A stretch of DNA of 64,000 nucleotides from contig NC_084687.1 of the NCBI RefSeq assembly GCF_028389875.1, positions 6,856,157 to 6,920,156 of the forward strand. Direction: 5' to 3'. This document shows, piece by piece, positions 1-24,244 of the stretch. The notes beneath the pieces are model-generated. The model ran no database searches and had not been told where the DNA came from. It saw only the letters and a program-made list of their open reading frames with translations. A program made the position numbers and the translations under genes. The stretch comes from Rhea pennata (lineage: Eukaryota; Chordata; Aves; Rheiformes; Rheidae). Each line of letters begins with the position of its first letter. The stretch's first letter is position 1.

Positions 1-3000
1 TATTTACCCATAAGGATAACTGCCTTCTATTTAAACAGAACAGACACAAAATTATTTAAACGTACCTGAATATATTCCTTATACCATACGAGACATGTTA
101 ACTGCCAGCAGGCATCCCAGAGCAATTTCTAAATGGTCAGAAAACAGATATTCTGAATAATGACATCCAGCAGGAGCTTGGAAGATAACAAATTCTCTGA
201 ACATCACCAAAACGAGATAATGGGCTATTATGAATGACCTCACCTTGGAAAATTACATTAATCTGTTTCTGTGGTCACCTTACATGTAGGTTAGATGAGT
301 GAACACTTTCAAGTGCTGTGGCCAGTTAGGTCTCATGGGGAACGTGGAAGGATAATGTTATAAAGCTCCAATCACAGGTGCAGTGCAGTTTACTAAAGTG
401 CAGTTTACAATTTCAGGCAAGGTAGGCTTTTATCAATACTTCCACATGCTGAGAGATGGACTCTGTGACTGCTTATGAAATGTTTTGTCATGTAGCTTCC
501 ACTTCTCAGTAAGCTGATGAAAAAAACCCATAAATCCATCAGACATGTTGTCTTACCAAGTACTGATATGTTTTGGATATTTACAGAGAATAAGAGAAGT
601 CTTCAGAGCAGATATAAAATTCGGATCTTGCTTGCTTACTTGTCATCCCTTAAAAAAAGAAAGCAAACACCCCTGATCCTGCCAAAACTAGCCCTTGTGC
701 CTCTCCCACTCTTTTTGCCTCACCTAATTGCAGGCATGCTTATACTTCCTAGGTATTTTCTATCCATAACCCTGGTTGCATATTCTTTAAACCTTAGTCT
801 GTAGTGTCAGAGAAGAAGTAACAGTGAGTAAAATAAATTGTGTAAATCAGTACATGTGCCATGTGAATTATGCTGAAGGTACCATACATATACAAAATTA
901 GAATGACACCATACTGCACCTAAGAACAACAGGTAATCCAGCCAAGAGTCATGAAAAAATCATTTCATATGCAACTTCCTAAACACCAATCTCTAATATT
1001 TTGAAAAATGTATTTTCACTGTGTAAGTTTCTGTACATCAAAAGACACTGAGCAGGGTATTTTGGGAGTACTTGGTGCTACCTCCCAACTCTGGATAACA
1101 TAAAAGCAGCCAGAATATCATAGTTCATTACAAATGACCTTTTCCTTTCTGATGCTTCAAAGTCCTCTTCATATTTAACGCTGTTTCTCCTATGTGGCTT
1201 CCAAAAGTGGAGCATATTCTACAATACTGTTATCTCCTTGATTATTTATTGCACACAGTAATAAGCAGACAAAAAAATGCTCTTGATAAAGTCTTCAAGG
1301 CAAATTTCAGTGTCTTGACAGATGTATTAAAATAAAATAAAACCCTGTATTTTTACTGAAAATGCCTTAGTAATTTTGCTTTTTAATAGACATTTATCTC
1401 ACATGGTATAAAAATAATGGTTTTGGACATTCTGAATTTCAGTTGCACCTATTGGGTTGAATATTTTTTTCTTTAATGATGGATTTATTTAATCTTCTTC
1501 AATTTGGATCACATAACAAAGAGGTATCCTGATTCAAAGGTGCAAAGCTGGCTAAATGACCTCTTAAAATAATCATTTTATTGATGAATTTTAGAAGATG
1601 CTGAGCTTGAAGCCTGTTTTCCATACAGTGCTCAGGGAAGGAGCAGAGGAGACCTTGAGCCATTTACACTTTCAGAAATAACCTCCTTCCAGATTTTTTA
1701 GCAGGCTGAAATTTCTGTTGCAATCACAAGAGGGAGCAGCAGGCCACAGAATAGCAGGAGGCAGGAAGGTGCCGACTAGTGGAGGCAGTTAAGGATAAAT
1801 GAAGCCTGACATGTCATTCAAGGACATATTTGGGACAAATCCTCTAAGGATTAACAAATTCTTATAAAGGCCACAGAAATTAATTAGAGATTAAGACATA
1901 AAAACATTTTGGGGAGCTGCTGGATAACTGGGATATCAAAAGCAGCTCTGGGCTCTGCAGAACTGGAACAGGTCAGGAGAAGGGTGACACAATGCTCAGA
2001 CTGATGGAAATGATAGAAACTTCAGCTGAGAGAGCAGGGAGCTCTCCCAGACCCTGCTTGAAACCAGGAGCTGGGCTGTCCAGTGTAAGTCATTTGCTCC
2101 CTCTGTTGCTCTCCACAAAGATAAGTGGTCATGGCCCAGGATGAAAAGGCTGAACTCCTCAAAGCTTTTCAGGCAGCGCTTAATAGCCCACAGTTCCCAT
2201 GATTTCCCGAACCTCTCCTCCCCAGATGCACCAAATTAAGTTTTGCTTTTTATGGATGCCTAATTAACCCCTTGAGTAAACATCTATTCAAACCTGCATA
2301 ATTAGTACTTAATTTTGCAAAAAGCTAATGAAAGACCCTTTTAGGTCCCTAATTGGCTGCTACTTCCCATTAGTCAACTCTGAGTATGAAATACCAACAT
2401 GGGAAATACACTATATCACAGGAACTATGCAGACTGGGAATGTGAGTGACTTTTTAGTCTGTAAGTGGGATGGTCAAGCATCTGGGTGGATGTTCAAACA
2501 TACCCAATATGAACTGTAATTGTGCAATACATACTAAATTTGATTCAAACGCACCTACTCTCAAGTTGAGGAAATTTAGTTAAAACACAGACCTACAATG
2601 TCTGATCACAGGTTTGTTGCAAATTCTGGCATATCAGTTGGTAGAGGGCATGGTCAGGACATGTCCCAGAAAGACATTTTTCTCTGAAAACAGAGGCATT
2701 AAAAGAGACATGCTATCTGGATTATTCAGGGAGAGCTAATCAAGCTCTAGAGTAAATTTACCACTGAACAGCTTAATCAATAGCATGTGCTTATTAGGAG
2801 CTAATGACATGGTACATTACCATTTTAAAATGTATGGTTACCACTTATTTCAATGGACCTTAACCAGCAGGTTAAGAAGAATGTGGAAAATCTATTACTA
2901 AGTTCTTTGGATAACTCAGATGACAACTTAACCACTTCATTTTACAAGGCTGTAGAAAAGAGCAAGTCCTTCCAACAGAGACAGTAGAGATTCAAAGAAA

Positions 3001-5769
3001 AAACATCTAGTTTCAGATTAACTCATCCACAATCACACTATAAATAAATGAATATTGTTGCTTTGTAGTCAGTGTCTATTTTAAAGCAAGAGAGAGAAGC
3101 AAATAATACTTACAAATTTCATCTGTAAGGAGTATATAATTAAATTACACTTTACTTCAAGGAGCTCATCTAGAGTAATACCTTCCCCCTACCAACTGCT
3201 CAGAAATCACAGATGGGCTGTTCATGGAAGTCCTTATTTATTTATTTTTGTTCCAAAGTAAATGTTGTTTTCACTGATTGTACGACAGTGCTCTCTGCTG
3301 GCCCCAGTCCGGGGTTTCCTTTGACGTTACAGCTGAGTGAGGATAACAAAAACAGCTAATAATTATGCTTAACTCAGGGGCTCTTGCAAGCCAGCAGCAC
3401 TAGGCTGGGTAGATTTTGAGCACCAGTTTCCTGCATGTGAGTGTGGATGACACTGCTGGTATGGCTGGGCCAACATGCTTACAATCAACTCAAGCTCCCC
3501 CAAAACACAGATTTTTAGGTCTTTGTGTTCACTGTCTGAGTTTGTATTCACATTCAGGGTCATGTTTAGAAACTTTACTGCTATAAAACCGTATTTGTTG
3601 TGCCTTCAATGCAAATGGCCTTATTTGCCTTCTCACTGATAATATTCAAAGTTCTTTTCTCACTTCTTCATAGAGACATACAGAAATGTTTGAATTCCCT
3701 TGTCACCAGAGGATACATGAGATAAATTCTCCCATTTCATTCTTTTCCCAGGCCAACTGCTCTAGCATTGTCTGATAACCGTCACCTAGGACCAGGACCT
3801 GCAACCAGGGCTGATTTTCTTGAAGATTTCCTGTGTATGTTATTATCTGTGGGTCCACCACTGCTTTTCAGAGTAGCAGCAAGGGCCCATGCTGCAGAAC
3901 CACTGAGACAAGACTGAAGGGGCCATTCTAACATCTTTGCAAATGGGCTGCTGCTGTAATTTGCACATTGTGCTGCTGGTTTTCATCATCCTTCCTCACT
4001 CCTGATTCACATCTTTAAAAACTAGATTGTTACTTGAGTGTCTTTGGTTAATAACTGCTATTTTAACTCAAGCCCATTGAGAGCTCAGCCGAAGTCCCTG
4101 AACTGAATTGCCTGTTGTCCCAGATTTCTATCAGGCAAGGTTGAGAGTCACCATCTTGAATGAATCATTTCACAGCGAAAGCACACAAGGGAACTTTTTC
4201 CCTTTCACTCCCACTGGATTGTTGGTGCTTTTCTCAGTGTATTTCTGAAGGCCAAACTCTGAATATCGACAGTATGGGGAACTTTGCGGCTCTAACATAC
4301 TGAATAGCCCTGTTCTGTAAGCCATTTTTTCAGTTAAATTTCTCCCTGATTTGATGGCTAGCATTCACTTACTATAGTCTTGCTCCTTCTATACAAATTA
4401 TATATCTACAGCAAGCACAATGCGCTCACATCTCAGCCACACGTGGCTGCCAATTTCTTCTGGTGATGGCACTTTATCTGAAGTTAAGGCCATAACAAAT
4501 CTAGTTCAATAAAGGAAGGAATTGTTGTTTTCCTTCTGTGTCTCACCCCTTCATGTCCACCTGGTCATGCCTTGGTCATTAATATGTTTGGATGGCACTC
4601 ACCACACTCCTGTGCACACAAGTCCATCCAGCTGAAATTACCTTAACATGCCCTCCGTAGTCCAGGCTGCCCCTTGCTTCTCACAGCATTAGTTTCCAAA
4701 AGGTAACAGTCTTGGCTCTTCTACTGTAAGAAATAAGCCACCTAGAAAAAGCAATTTTTTTCTGTTAGTATGGTTTTTATTTTCATCTCAAAATCATAAA
4801 GCAATGATGGCAACTGGCTGCACAGTCCTTGTACACGAGGCACATAAAATTATAAATGAACGTTCATCTACTTGTCCTGCATGGGGGCACACTACCATGC
4901 TTTCCTTTCCTACGCCTCACTCATTACTAGTTATTTGTGTTACTTAATTTTCTTACTTTCTCTCCTAGTGCCCTCAGCTGAGATCGAGGGCCCTAGACAT
5001 ATGCAGAAAAGATAGAAAACGAACTAGCATTTCTTAGCACCCAGAAAGTATCTTAACCACCAAATAGTTAATGCACTAACAACACAGTACAGTTATTTAA
5101 GTTATAGTTAAGATATGATTTGCTGATAGCTTTTAAGAAAGTAAAAGATTTTTAGAGAAAATTTAAGAAGTACCCCAAACCTTTTAAAATAATAAGAAAT
5201 GAGCTGAAAACTGTATATGACGGAGGAAAAGACAATAATACTGACTTATTCTTTTTTTGGTTTTAAATCTGAAATTAAGTAGATGCAGATGAAAGCCTAT
5301 GAAGCACAACTGGCTAACAGCTTTTCTATTTCAATAGGGCTGTTTCCTGAGCAAAACGTACTACCAGCCTTTCCTGTGTGTCCAACTGGAATTTAGCAAA
5401 TACGCGACACTAGAGGGCAACATATGCTAAAACATTGCAGGAGCTAGACGAAGGCGGTCTTTGCACTCACAGGCTGAGGATTTCTACTATGAAAATCACC
5501 TTTCATTTCTGTCAGTGCGATCTTAGAGTAGGGGCAAAGGTTCCATATATATATAACACTGCAATGCAAATTTTCAGTATCTTGCCAGATTAATCTAAAT
5601 GCAGTGAGAACCCTGTGGCAGTTGTATAGTCCAAAATGGAAAAGAATGAGACTTTCGTAAACTGAAAACTTCCTCCTCCTGTTTTACCTGCCTGCTTTTT
5701 ATCAAGCAAATTTCTGCAGATGAAATGTCTGTGCTGCAGCAGGACCAGAGGCATTGACCTGTATTTCCA

Positions 5770-5826
<57 letters not shown>

Positions 5827-8800
5827 CACCTTCATAAATGACGCACAAAAGACTTCAAGATACCTTGATTTTGATCTTTCACCTATGCTACCAGGAAGGA
5901 ATTGCCTCTCTCCACACCAGAGGAGTTAGCGATTAGCCACCTAGCACAGTACTCAGCATCTAGCACCCAACACCTGAAGTCCTTTCTCATCTTGGACACC
6001 AATGTATCCCACAGCCCTGGGGCAATCACCTCATCTCCCTGCTTCTGTTTCCATTTATTTTCATGTTCATTTAGGCACTAGGACTTTTGAGATGGACCGT
6101 CTCTTGCATCATGATTTTACAATGATTGGCACAGGCAGAATAACACTCTAATCTTGGCCCCCTTGGAGTTGCTGTACTGAAGATACCAAGTGGAAGAATA
6201 GGTGACATTTTATGATGCTTTCAAGATCAGATCAATGCAAATTCCTCCACTACCTAGTGGAAAATCTTATGATTCAAATCCACATCCAGAAATTCTAACC
6301 AAAATCCCCAACACTGTGGAGTTTGCCAAGAAAGAAAGGCAGAATACTAAACAGACTTCTACTTGGAACAAAGCTACTAAAGAAAACAATATTAAGGAAA
6401 ATAATGTGATTATCGTGTATTGCCTTAGAGTTGATTTATTCCTGATATAAAGCAAAACTTCGCAATAATTGCACTTTTTTTCATGCGTTATTCTAGATAG
6501 CAGTGTAAACTGTCAACAGTTTAGCCAATAAATTTATTATTGTCAGCTCTAAAAGTTCTCCATTACAGAAGAGATTCAAAGCATGATTAATATTTCCTAT
6601 GTTCACATGTCAGGCTTCTCCAGAAGTCAAACACAGAGTTTTTGAAAATCAAAATAAAAACACTGGATGGTTTTAAGAAGTCCAAAATTCTGACAATTGA
6701 GACTAATCTCTGTTGCAAAGACTTTTGTCCAAGGCTTTGTGCTGTCAAAAAATGGTGGGGAGCATCACACTCCTGGCATTGGTGATTGTGCTGGAGCACC
6801 ATGGTCCATGCGGTCAAGCAGCAAGTTGAAAACCAAGCACAGTCCCCGTTGGCATGGTGCATCTCTGCCTGCCTGCAGCCCTTCCAATGTCCTATAGAAG
6901 AAAATGGGACATCTTCTATATTGAGAATTCATTCACTTGGTTAAGACAAATTATATTTGCGTTCCACCAAGGAATGTTTTAATACCAAACTCTACTTGAG
7001 AGAAGCCCTTGCTGCTAGGAAAACCCGTGCATTGTTCCTTTCAGAGGGAGAGCAAAATTAACCATGAATTGACCAGTTCCTGCTGGTGAAGTGCTCTGGT
7101 TGCCGGCAAAGCACTGCCAGGTAGCGTTGCTGCCGCTGACAGAGACGTGCATGCACATGCACACCCATAAGCAGCTTATTCTTGTGTCAACTGACTCGCC
7201 TTTAAATGCTGCCTAGTTACCGTCACATAAAAGACATCTCCTTCATCCCTCCCCTCCAATCTGGCTGACTGTTAGCACCAAGGCAGGCTGAATCCCTACA
7301 GACCTGGGGTTGCTGAGCAGAAGGAACAGAGAACAGGAGTTGCTTTGTTTGTGCTAACTTGGGTAAGCAAAATATTTCCTTATTAACCCTTTGCTTTTCC
7401 TGTCTATTCTGTACAACAAAGCAGGTAGACATTAAGTTGGATTCTGGTTAACCTGTTTCTAAAATGAACTGCATCCTTCAGCAGGAAAACACAGGAGCAC
7501 CTCTTTGCACAGACTCTTAGTCTAATATTCTACTGCGCTCATATGTTATATATAGCAACTTCATAGAAAGCTGGGTTATGACATTTTACTTCAAAACTCT
7601 TTAAAGAAATGTGAAATACTGATATTGAAAAATGTGATTCTGCAAGTGTTCATCAAGGACTCCTAAGTTAATGCACTGCTTTTGAATCAATGGAGTAGTG
7701 GAATGAATACAAAATGTTTAATGTAGACTTGTTTCTAATGGCGATCTCATGTCTTCTGTTTCTTATTTGGTTGTCCCTGAACACACAGACTGGCCTGTTA
7801 GTTAACTCATTCATTCACAGAATGTTTGTTTTGGTGGATTTTTTTTAAACCCCTTTGACTTTGTATTCTCATCCTTTTTAAATCTAAACTTCTTTCTAAT
7901 TCTAAAGCCAAAATCATGAAAGAAGCATGCATCTTCCCCTTCCACATGTAACTTTGTCACAAGATTATTAATCACATTTTACAATAATTTTGCTAATACA
8001 GTATATCCATTCAGAAGCAAAATGTCTGTCTGTAGATGGATCTGTTACTGTGAGATATGAAAGCTGAACAAATTTCTTCAGGAAATATTTAAACAAGGTC
8101 ATAATAACACTCATTACATTCTAAGCAATGAAGCATCAGTTGCTGGATCAGAGAGAATACAGCAGCAGTCAACGTTTATTGACTTAGTCTCTAGAAGAGC
8201 CCAAAGGTTAGACATTAATATTGAAGCTACTTTTGGCATATAGTGTTCAGATTAAGTCCGGTTACTGCTTAATTTGTTATGAGGGGGGTGGCATGATAAA
8301 CAAATTAAAGCAATACTTTATACTTTTCTTTTTCTCTTTTTTCTCCAACAGTCTTTACATGCATTAATTAATGAGCATTTCCATTTTATCGTGCAATCTT
8401 AATGCCCTATTGTTCTTGTACTAGTAAAAGGAGAACAAATAGGCAGATATAGATCCTTCTCTCATATTAGTTTATAATAATGCATTGTGCAAGGGTGTGT
8501 CAGGTGTGCTGTACCCCACCCTTCGTGTGTGCATTGCACTGCTGTGATAGGGCAGCTGCCCCGAGAACCAGGAATGATGCACGTGTGACCGGGAGGTCAG
8601 CATGGAGCCCACAAACAGTGGAAATGTGCAGACGGACACATCATATGGCAGGAAAACCTGCTAGCTCAAGCACAAAGTCTGTTTGTCCAAATTTTATTAT
8701 GTTTTCTATTCTTGTGAAAAGTAAAGCTTCTTCAACTAAGCAAATAGATATATTAAATTCTGTTTATCCACATACCATGCACTAGCATTGAGAAAGGTCA

Positions 8801-11800
8801 GGGCATTGTTGGACCAATTCAGAATCTGAATAAACAAACAAAATAGACGTATTTGTCAAACACTGCATTCTCTAGAACTGCTGCAAAGTGCAACAAGTGG
8901 CTTAAACAGATTAAGTAAAAAAGTAAAGGACAATTTCACAGAGCATATATTAGCAAAATCACACATCCTAGAATCCAGTAATCATGGTTAGGTTTTGAGG
9001 CTCCATTATGTACAAAGTCCTAGTGCAAATAGTTTCTTCTATATAGAAAGGGGGAAAAGTATTTAGAAAAATGTGATCCAACCCCAAAAAGAGAAAGGTA
9101 GGCAAGTATTTATCATCTCAGTACCTACACAGCTTTTACGTTTTAGGCAATTCAAACATTTGGTTATTTTGCTCTCAAAATAGCACCATTTATTCTCGTT
9201 TCTCACAGAAAGGCAGGCTGAGGCAGGAAATGACTTGTTCATAATGATACAGAAAAACTGAGAAAGCAGGAAATCAAATACACATGTATGGAGTCACAGC
9301 GATTCATCCATCATTTCTGCCAAATATCAGCAAAAACAAAGTGCCATATACATAAAGTAACAGAAGGAGAAACTATAAAATGAACAGATGATTCATAAGA
9401 GACTAAACAAAAAACACATCTTCCTTTCAGATGCAAAATCTATTAAGAAAAAAAAAATGTAGAATTTGTAAGGAATTAAATGTGAAAATACTGAGAATCA
9501 AGCTTAAATTAGTAAATGTTGGGCAAATTTTACACTTGTGTTTAAGCAACCTTAAATAATCAAATATGCTTTACATAGATCCTGGTTCAATCCACTGACA
9601 GATTCAACGGGGGCAGGCCGGGGAGAATCACACAGCGCACCTGATGAGAGCAGCTTCTGCAACACTGTTGCTTTATTTTTGGTAATGGTTCAGGAAGAGG
9701 GCTGGGTGCTACACTGAGCCTCAGTGCTCTGCCAGAGATGGCAAAATCTGGCTTCACTTTCACCCCCTACCTGTGGGGTGTATAATTAACTCTTGCATAT
9801 TACCTGCAGCTTTGCCTTGTCTCGTCCACGTCCTCCACATCATACAGCTCCTGGGCTCTTCTCCTGTGGTGTTTGCAGGGGAGTTCAGCAGACTACACGG
9901 CTGGCTCCTCTGTGTCTTGGAAAAGGATGGTGGAGAGCAGCATGCAAAGCACATTCACAGTGGGAGCAGGTTGTTTCTCACATGCCAAGGAGGGTGCGAT
10001 GCAGATGCTCTCTGAGCGTGCCATCATCTCTGTCCCTTTGCAAAGGGCTTTCTGGCTGTCTGCCGACATCCATGGGGATGGGTGGCAATCTCAGACAGTT
10101 TGGTGCTAACCAGGCCACAGTTTGGCATAGTAACTGGACAGGAAGGAAGATTAAAATGCTGTTTATCTCTAAGGCCCACAAGCGTTATGCTAACTTACCT
10201 TTTTTTTTACTAGATATTCTTTGACAGTAGGCTGGAAAAGAAATTGAGAGGTCATCTGAATTTTACCCATGAGTCAAAATCATAGTGGCATCATATGTTT
10301 TACATTTGGTTAAACTGAATAAAATTTGCTCTCATCAGTAGCTGAAAGTCTCTGCTTAAAATTCTCTTTTTGTGAAGTTTCCGTTCCACAGAAATTTGAA
10401 TGAGTGGCACAGGGGATGAAAATTTAGTTTTTGGACTCAAAATATTAGCAGAAAGAGGTCTCTATCATTTGATCATCATTTTTGTGGTAAACTTTTCGTC
10501 TTCACTGATTTTAAACAGCAAAATATAGCTGATTTTTATGAAGATTTGTATTTCTAGGAGTTACACATGCATCGAATCCAGAAAGTAAATAAAAGTTAAA
10601 TGTGAATTAGTCTTTAGTGATTTTATAGACTGAAGGCTTCAACTTCGCTGTTGAGTCAATTTTGCTTCCAATAATGTTAAATTAACCTTTAAAAAATTGT
10701 ATCAAGGATCTCAAAATCCTCAAACCACATTAATTAAGGAGATAAACTAGGTTCAGGAAGAATTTAATATCTAAGCTGCCTGTCTTGAAAAAGATCTTTC
10801 TGCTTTTTGTCTGTTTTAATACTTTTTCTTTTCCAAACACATTGTTTTTACACAAAAGATTTAGTTTTGTCTTTCAAAGACTCAGCTGCGTCTTGCAGAC
10901 TTTTAGAGAACAGCATCCTTGCTCCTGAGAGGGAGATGTGACATGTGCTGACAGCACTGCTGACAACATCCAATCCCCTTCTGCCAGTGGATATTTTCAG
11001 TGGATTTCTTTTGTATCCTGACAGTGCAACAAGCCTCACCAGTTGTTATTTTTTGAAAATTTTTCTCATCTGTGGACTTCATTGTTCACTTTCCAGTGTA
11101 TTTCCAGTTCTGTAATGTTAGACCTGATCTTATTAAGAGCACTTCGATGCTTGTATAACATTTCATACCTTCCAAACTTTGTGTAAGCTCTAACTAATTC
11201 TCACGCCACTCTGATGAGCTCCCACAAGTGATGATAGCATTACTTTTTGCATTACAGTAGCGCCATCCAGTCCGCACTCCAAAGAGCTTAGAGGTGAAAG
11301 GGGAAGGAGGGAGGGACAGGGCTTCCCAAGGGCAAAGAGCCCTTTGTGGCAGTGCTGGGCCACAGCCCAGGTTTCTGGAGTTCCAGTTCAGCAAACTTGT
11401 GAGATCGAGAGAGTCAGTCTCACACCAGTATTTTAAAATGTGGGTGGCCGAAGACTTAGCACCCAGATCAGGTACTTAAATTTTAGATATGCTGAGCACC
11501 TAGCCCTTCTGAAGTGTTTAGCAACAAAACAGATTTTGTGCAATTAAATATTTAAATTTAGATAATAAGTGCTCAGCAACCATCCAGTGGAGCAGGGATT
11601 TGACTCCAGAAGCTGCATATTCCTGATTTTGTGGCTTGATAATTGTGCCACCCTAGACCAAGGCTGGATTATTCAGCCTGGTAAAATTCTAACTAGATTC
11701 CCCTTTGCATTTTGCCTCCACAAGCCCTTTAAGTTGGACAGGCTTCACCAAGGTGAGCAGCTGCTCTTCTTGCCACCCCTCCTGCACAGAGCTGGAGAAA

Positions 11801-12506
11801 GGTGGCTCTCACTGGGGCCAGCACCCCTGTGCTACATCATGGGCTACCCAACAGACAGTGCTGGTATTTCACAGCATTGTGACTCCCTGCAAGAAAAAGG
11901 CAATAGGAAGGTGATGACTCAGATGCCAAAATAATCTGTCAATTAACAAAGATTAAAGAAGATAGCAAAACAAACTACACAAGGCAGACCCAGAAATGTT
12001 TAATGTTGATTCCCCTTCTGCATTTGTGAGCTCTTTAAACTATTTAATATTCAAGCAATAAAGCAGCTCAACTACAATCCCTCTGCATCCCTAACTTTTC
12101 AATCCATTAAGTCATAGATGCTCTAGTTAAAATTAGCAACCACCCAGTTTGTTTTTTTACCACTAAATATAAAGCACAATATAAACATTTTTAATTGCCA
12201 ACATGCATAAATGAATATACCCACAAGACAATACTACCATATGGTCACCAGTTGCCTGTTCAGCTGATCTAATATTAAACTGTACTGACACTGGGACATA
12301 ATCACAGTGACATGGTTAGCACTAATAGCTGTAAGTAACAAAATAAGCATAAAAATTCATATATTTCAAAGCTGTTGACAAGTCTGAATCCTCTGACCAA
12401 GCAAACAGCATTCATGACACCTTGAATCCAATCAGCCACTAGTTATTCCTGTTCTTCATGTGAGTACCTGGCACATCAATCCTTTCTCTCCTGCCCTTCT
12501 TGACAG
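1..12506. other. Upstream flank or untranslated first intron of CAMK1G; no gene recognised
   Basis: No open frame here has a recognisable domain, and no exon of a known family was found on either strand. The sequence is AT-rich and CpG-poor. CAMK1G must have at least one untranslated exon upstream, because its first coding exon starts at a splice acceptor (AG at 12,505-12,506). That exon could lie here. A weak candidate is the small CpG cluster around 7,100-7,160, which has a possible donor at 7,121, but nothing else supports it. The interval 9,760-10,224 is open in several frames and slightly GC-richer, without a recognisable product. Confidence 0.6.
5772..5823. repeat. (TG)26 dinucleotide microsatellite
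   Basis: About 26 uninterrupted GT units lie here. On either strand they produce poly-Val/Cys or poly-His/Thr pseudo-frames, so the two open frames crossing it are artefacts. It is likely to vary in length between individuals. Confidence 0.97.
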
Positions 12507-12532
12507 AATTCTCCACTTCCACTCTGGAGAAG
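12507..12532 (+). other. CAMK1G: CAMK1G 5' UTR portion of first coding exon
   Basis: A pyrimidine-rich tract (about 12,479-12,500) followed by ACAG at 12,503-12,506 makes a good splice acceptor 26 bases before the start codon. The transcript therefore begins on an upstream untranslated exon that I could not place. Confidence 0.6.
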
Positions 12533-22280
<9,748 letters not shown>

Positions 22281-23790
22281 TGGGGAAGTCAGGCACTGGG
22301 CTCTCCCATCTTCAAAGGTATGTATACCACAGTCCAGCCACCAGCTGCTTTACATTAAACCCATTAATGAAAATGAATGAAAAATAAAAAGGCAAGAAGA
22401 GCAAAGTGACTTACAAAAGAAATTGACTTAATACTTTTTTGCAACAATTTCATCAACTGGGACCAGGGCTTTTCACATGTGTCTCAACTGTGGCCATAAG
22501 CAGAGGGTGGCCCCTGGGCTGCTTAAGCCCATGGCTGCTCCTGGAGCCTGAACTGCCAGTCCCTTTCTCAGGTTTGGTCCAAGCAGCACAGTTTAAGTTG
22601 TTTTCTTACCAGAAGGCATGGAGATGCTTGTCTTCTGGTTGAGCAAGAAACAGCAGAGAAGTACAATCGTGAAAGATTCCTCCCTGTCTGACCATAGATC
22701 AGATTAATTCTAGACTCATTAAGTTACCATTCTCAGTGCATTATATACGATCAGGAGGAAGTATTACTATTAAGATTCTGCAAGAAAAATTATTCCTCAA
22801 AGGTGAATATATGCTTAGTTCTCCACAAAAGCTGGATACAGTGAAGTGAGCCACATGCTACAATCTTTTATCACATTCTCTACTGATGAGATTATATGAA
22901 CAGAATTGTAATATATAAAGGATTAATAGAAGAGAGAAATGCAGGTAGGATTTACTACAGACCCCAAATAGGAATTGAAATGATTGGTCATGCAATAACC
23001 CTTTAGAGACATGGCATATAAAAGGATCTAAGCTGTTCCTAACCCCTGATGCTTCTGCTTATTAAAAGAATGTTTTGAAGGTAGCAGTCTAGTAAAACAA
23101 AGTTCAAACCTCGTTTGAAATTCTGTCTCTTGCAGAAACAGAAGGGCTGTTTTACTCTTTTCTGCACTTCAAAGCCAGACATCAATAGTGCAAGCAAGAA
23201 GACAGGAAGCTGTGTCCTGCCAGGAGCAGATGGGCAGCAGTTTCTCAGAGAGCGGTGACCGACCAGTGACAAGCTGCACGCTTCTTAGTCCTGGGAATTG
23301 ATCAATGCAGTGACCTCAAAGTGTTTCTGGATTGTTAACGCTGGGAGATGGCACTTTAGCAAAGGAAAGTCTGAGGCTTCTGCTAGCATTTTCAGTGTAT
23401 ATTGTTCATACAACACTGCTCAATGCTATAAGCTTTTGTTTTCTGTATACTGTGTAGTTGTCCAATGCATAATAAGTGCACTGCACAGCATAAATCCTAT
23501 AAACCAAAGCCATGCAGAGTTTTACTCAGTGGCAGCTCTTTTTTTTTCTTTTAATACAATCTGCACTCTATCACTCCTGGGATTTTGTTTACTCCCAACC
23601 TTCAGTACCCTGAAGTTCAGTGTCAAACAGCTGCCTAGGCTGTGCAGTCTTCACTTAAACTACAAAAGGAGACAACCTGCTAGCAACTTCCACATGTCTG
23701 ACAATAATCTCAGCAAGGTCTAAATTCCCTGCTTCCAAGTCTGTAACTGTGCAATAAATACTTGCTTAATAAAGCCGACTTTTGTTTTGT
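22281..23790 (+). other. CAMK1G: CAMK1G 3' UTR
   Basis: About 1.5 kb lies between the TGA and the tandem AATAAA signals. An earlier AATAAA at 22,383-22,388 could give a short alternative 3' end. A 141-codon open frame at 23,298-23,723 lies inside this UTR and resembles nothing. Confidence 0.6.
23753..23773 (+). terminator. CAMK1G: CAMK1G tandem polyadenylation signals
   Basis: AATAAA occurs at 23,753-23,758 and again at 23,768-23,773, followed by the T/GT-rich stretch TTTTGTTTTG and TGCTTGTTGG, which fits a cleavage site near 23,785-23,800. Confidence 0.7.
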
Positions 23791-23799
23791 AAAATGCTT

Positions 23800-24244
23800 G
23801 TTGGTTATTCATAGAAATTTGATGTGGAAATGGTCTATTAACTCCCTTCTAAAGCAATCTCTGTGCATCTGCAGACCTATTCCCTCTAGTATTCTGCTGG
23901 CAGAGTGCTACGTGGTAAATAAGCAGATTGTGGCAGAAAGTCAAAGAAAAAATTTGACTCTATCTTTGAATTAGAAGTTGCATTTCTGCTATTTGTGTAA
24001 GTATAGGTATGATATATAGATATGATAGAGATAAAATTCTACGTTTCTGTGATCTGGTTCTTTGAATAAAGGAGGAGAGTACTGAATCCAAAGCAAGTTT
24101 TAAGGATAAACTGCATGTAGATAAAATGTTTTAAAGGGCCTCATATGAAGGCTTCAATTTGAACAGTGAAATCCAGCTGCAAGAGCTTGAATTGGCTAAA
24201 ATAAGGAAAAAAAAAATTACTGGTTTATAAACTCCTACAGAAAT
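23800..24244. other. Convergent intergenic gap between CAMK1G and LAMB3
   Basis: About 450 bases lie between the predicted 3' ends of two convergent genes. The gap is AT-rich with no gene. Another + strand AATAAA at about 24,065 could extend CAMK1G further towards LAMB3. Confidence 0.6.

Noticed and set aside
5590-5929. Open frames of 81 and 69 codons on opposite strands
   Set aside because: Both are produced by translating the TG microsatellite; they are not genes.
23298-23723. 141-codon + frame
   Set aside because: It lies inside the CAMK1G 3' UTR and shows no domain or family resemblance.
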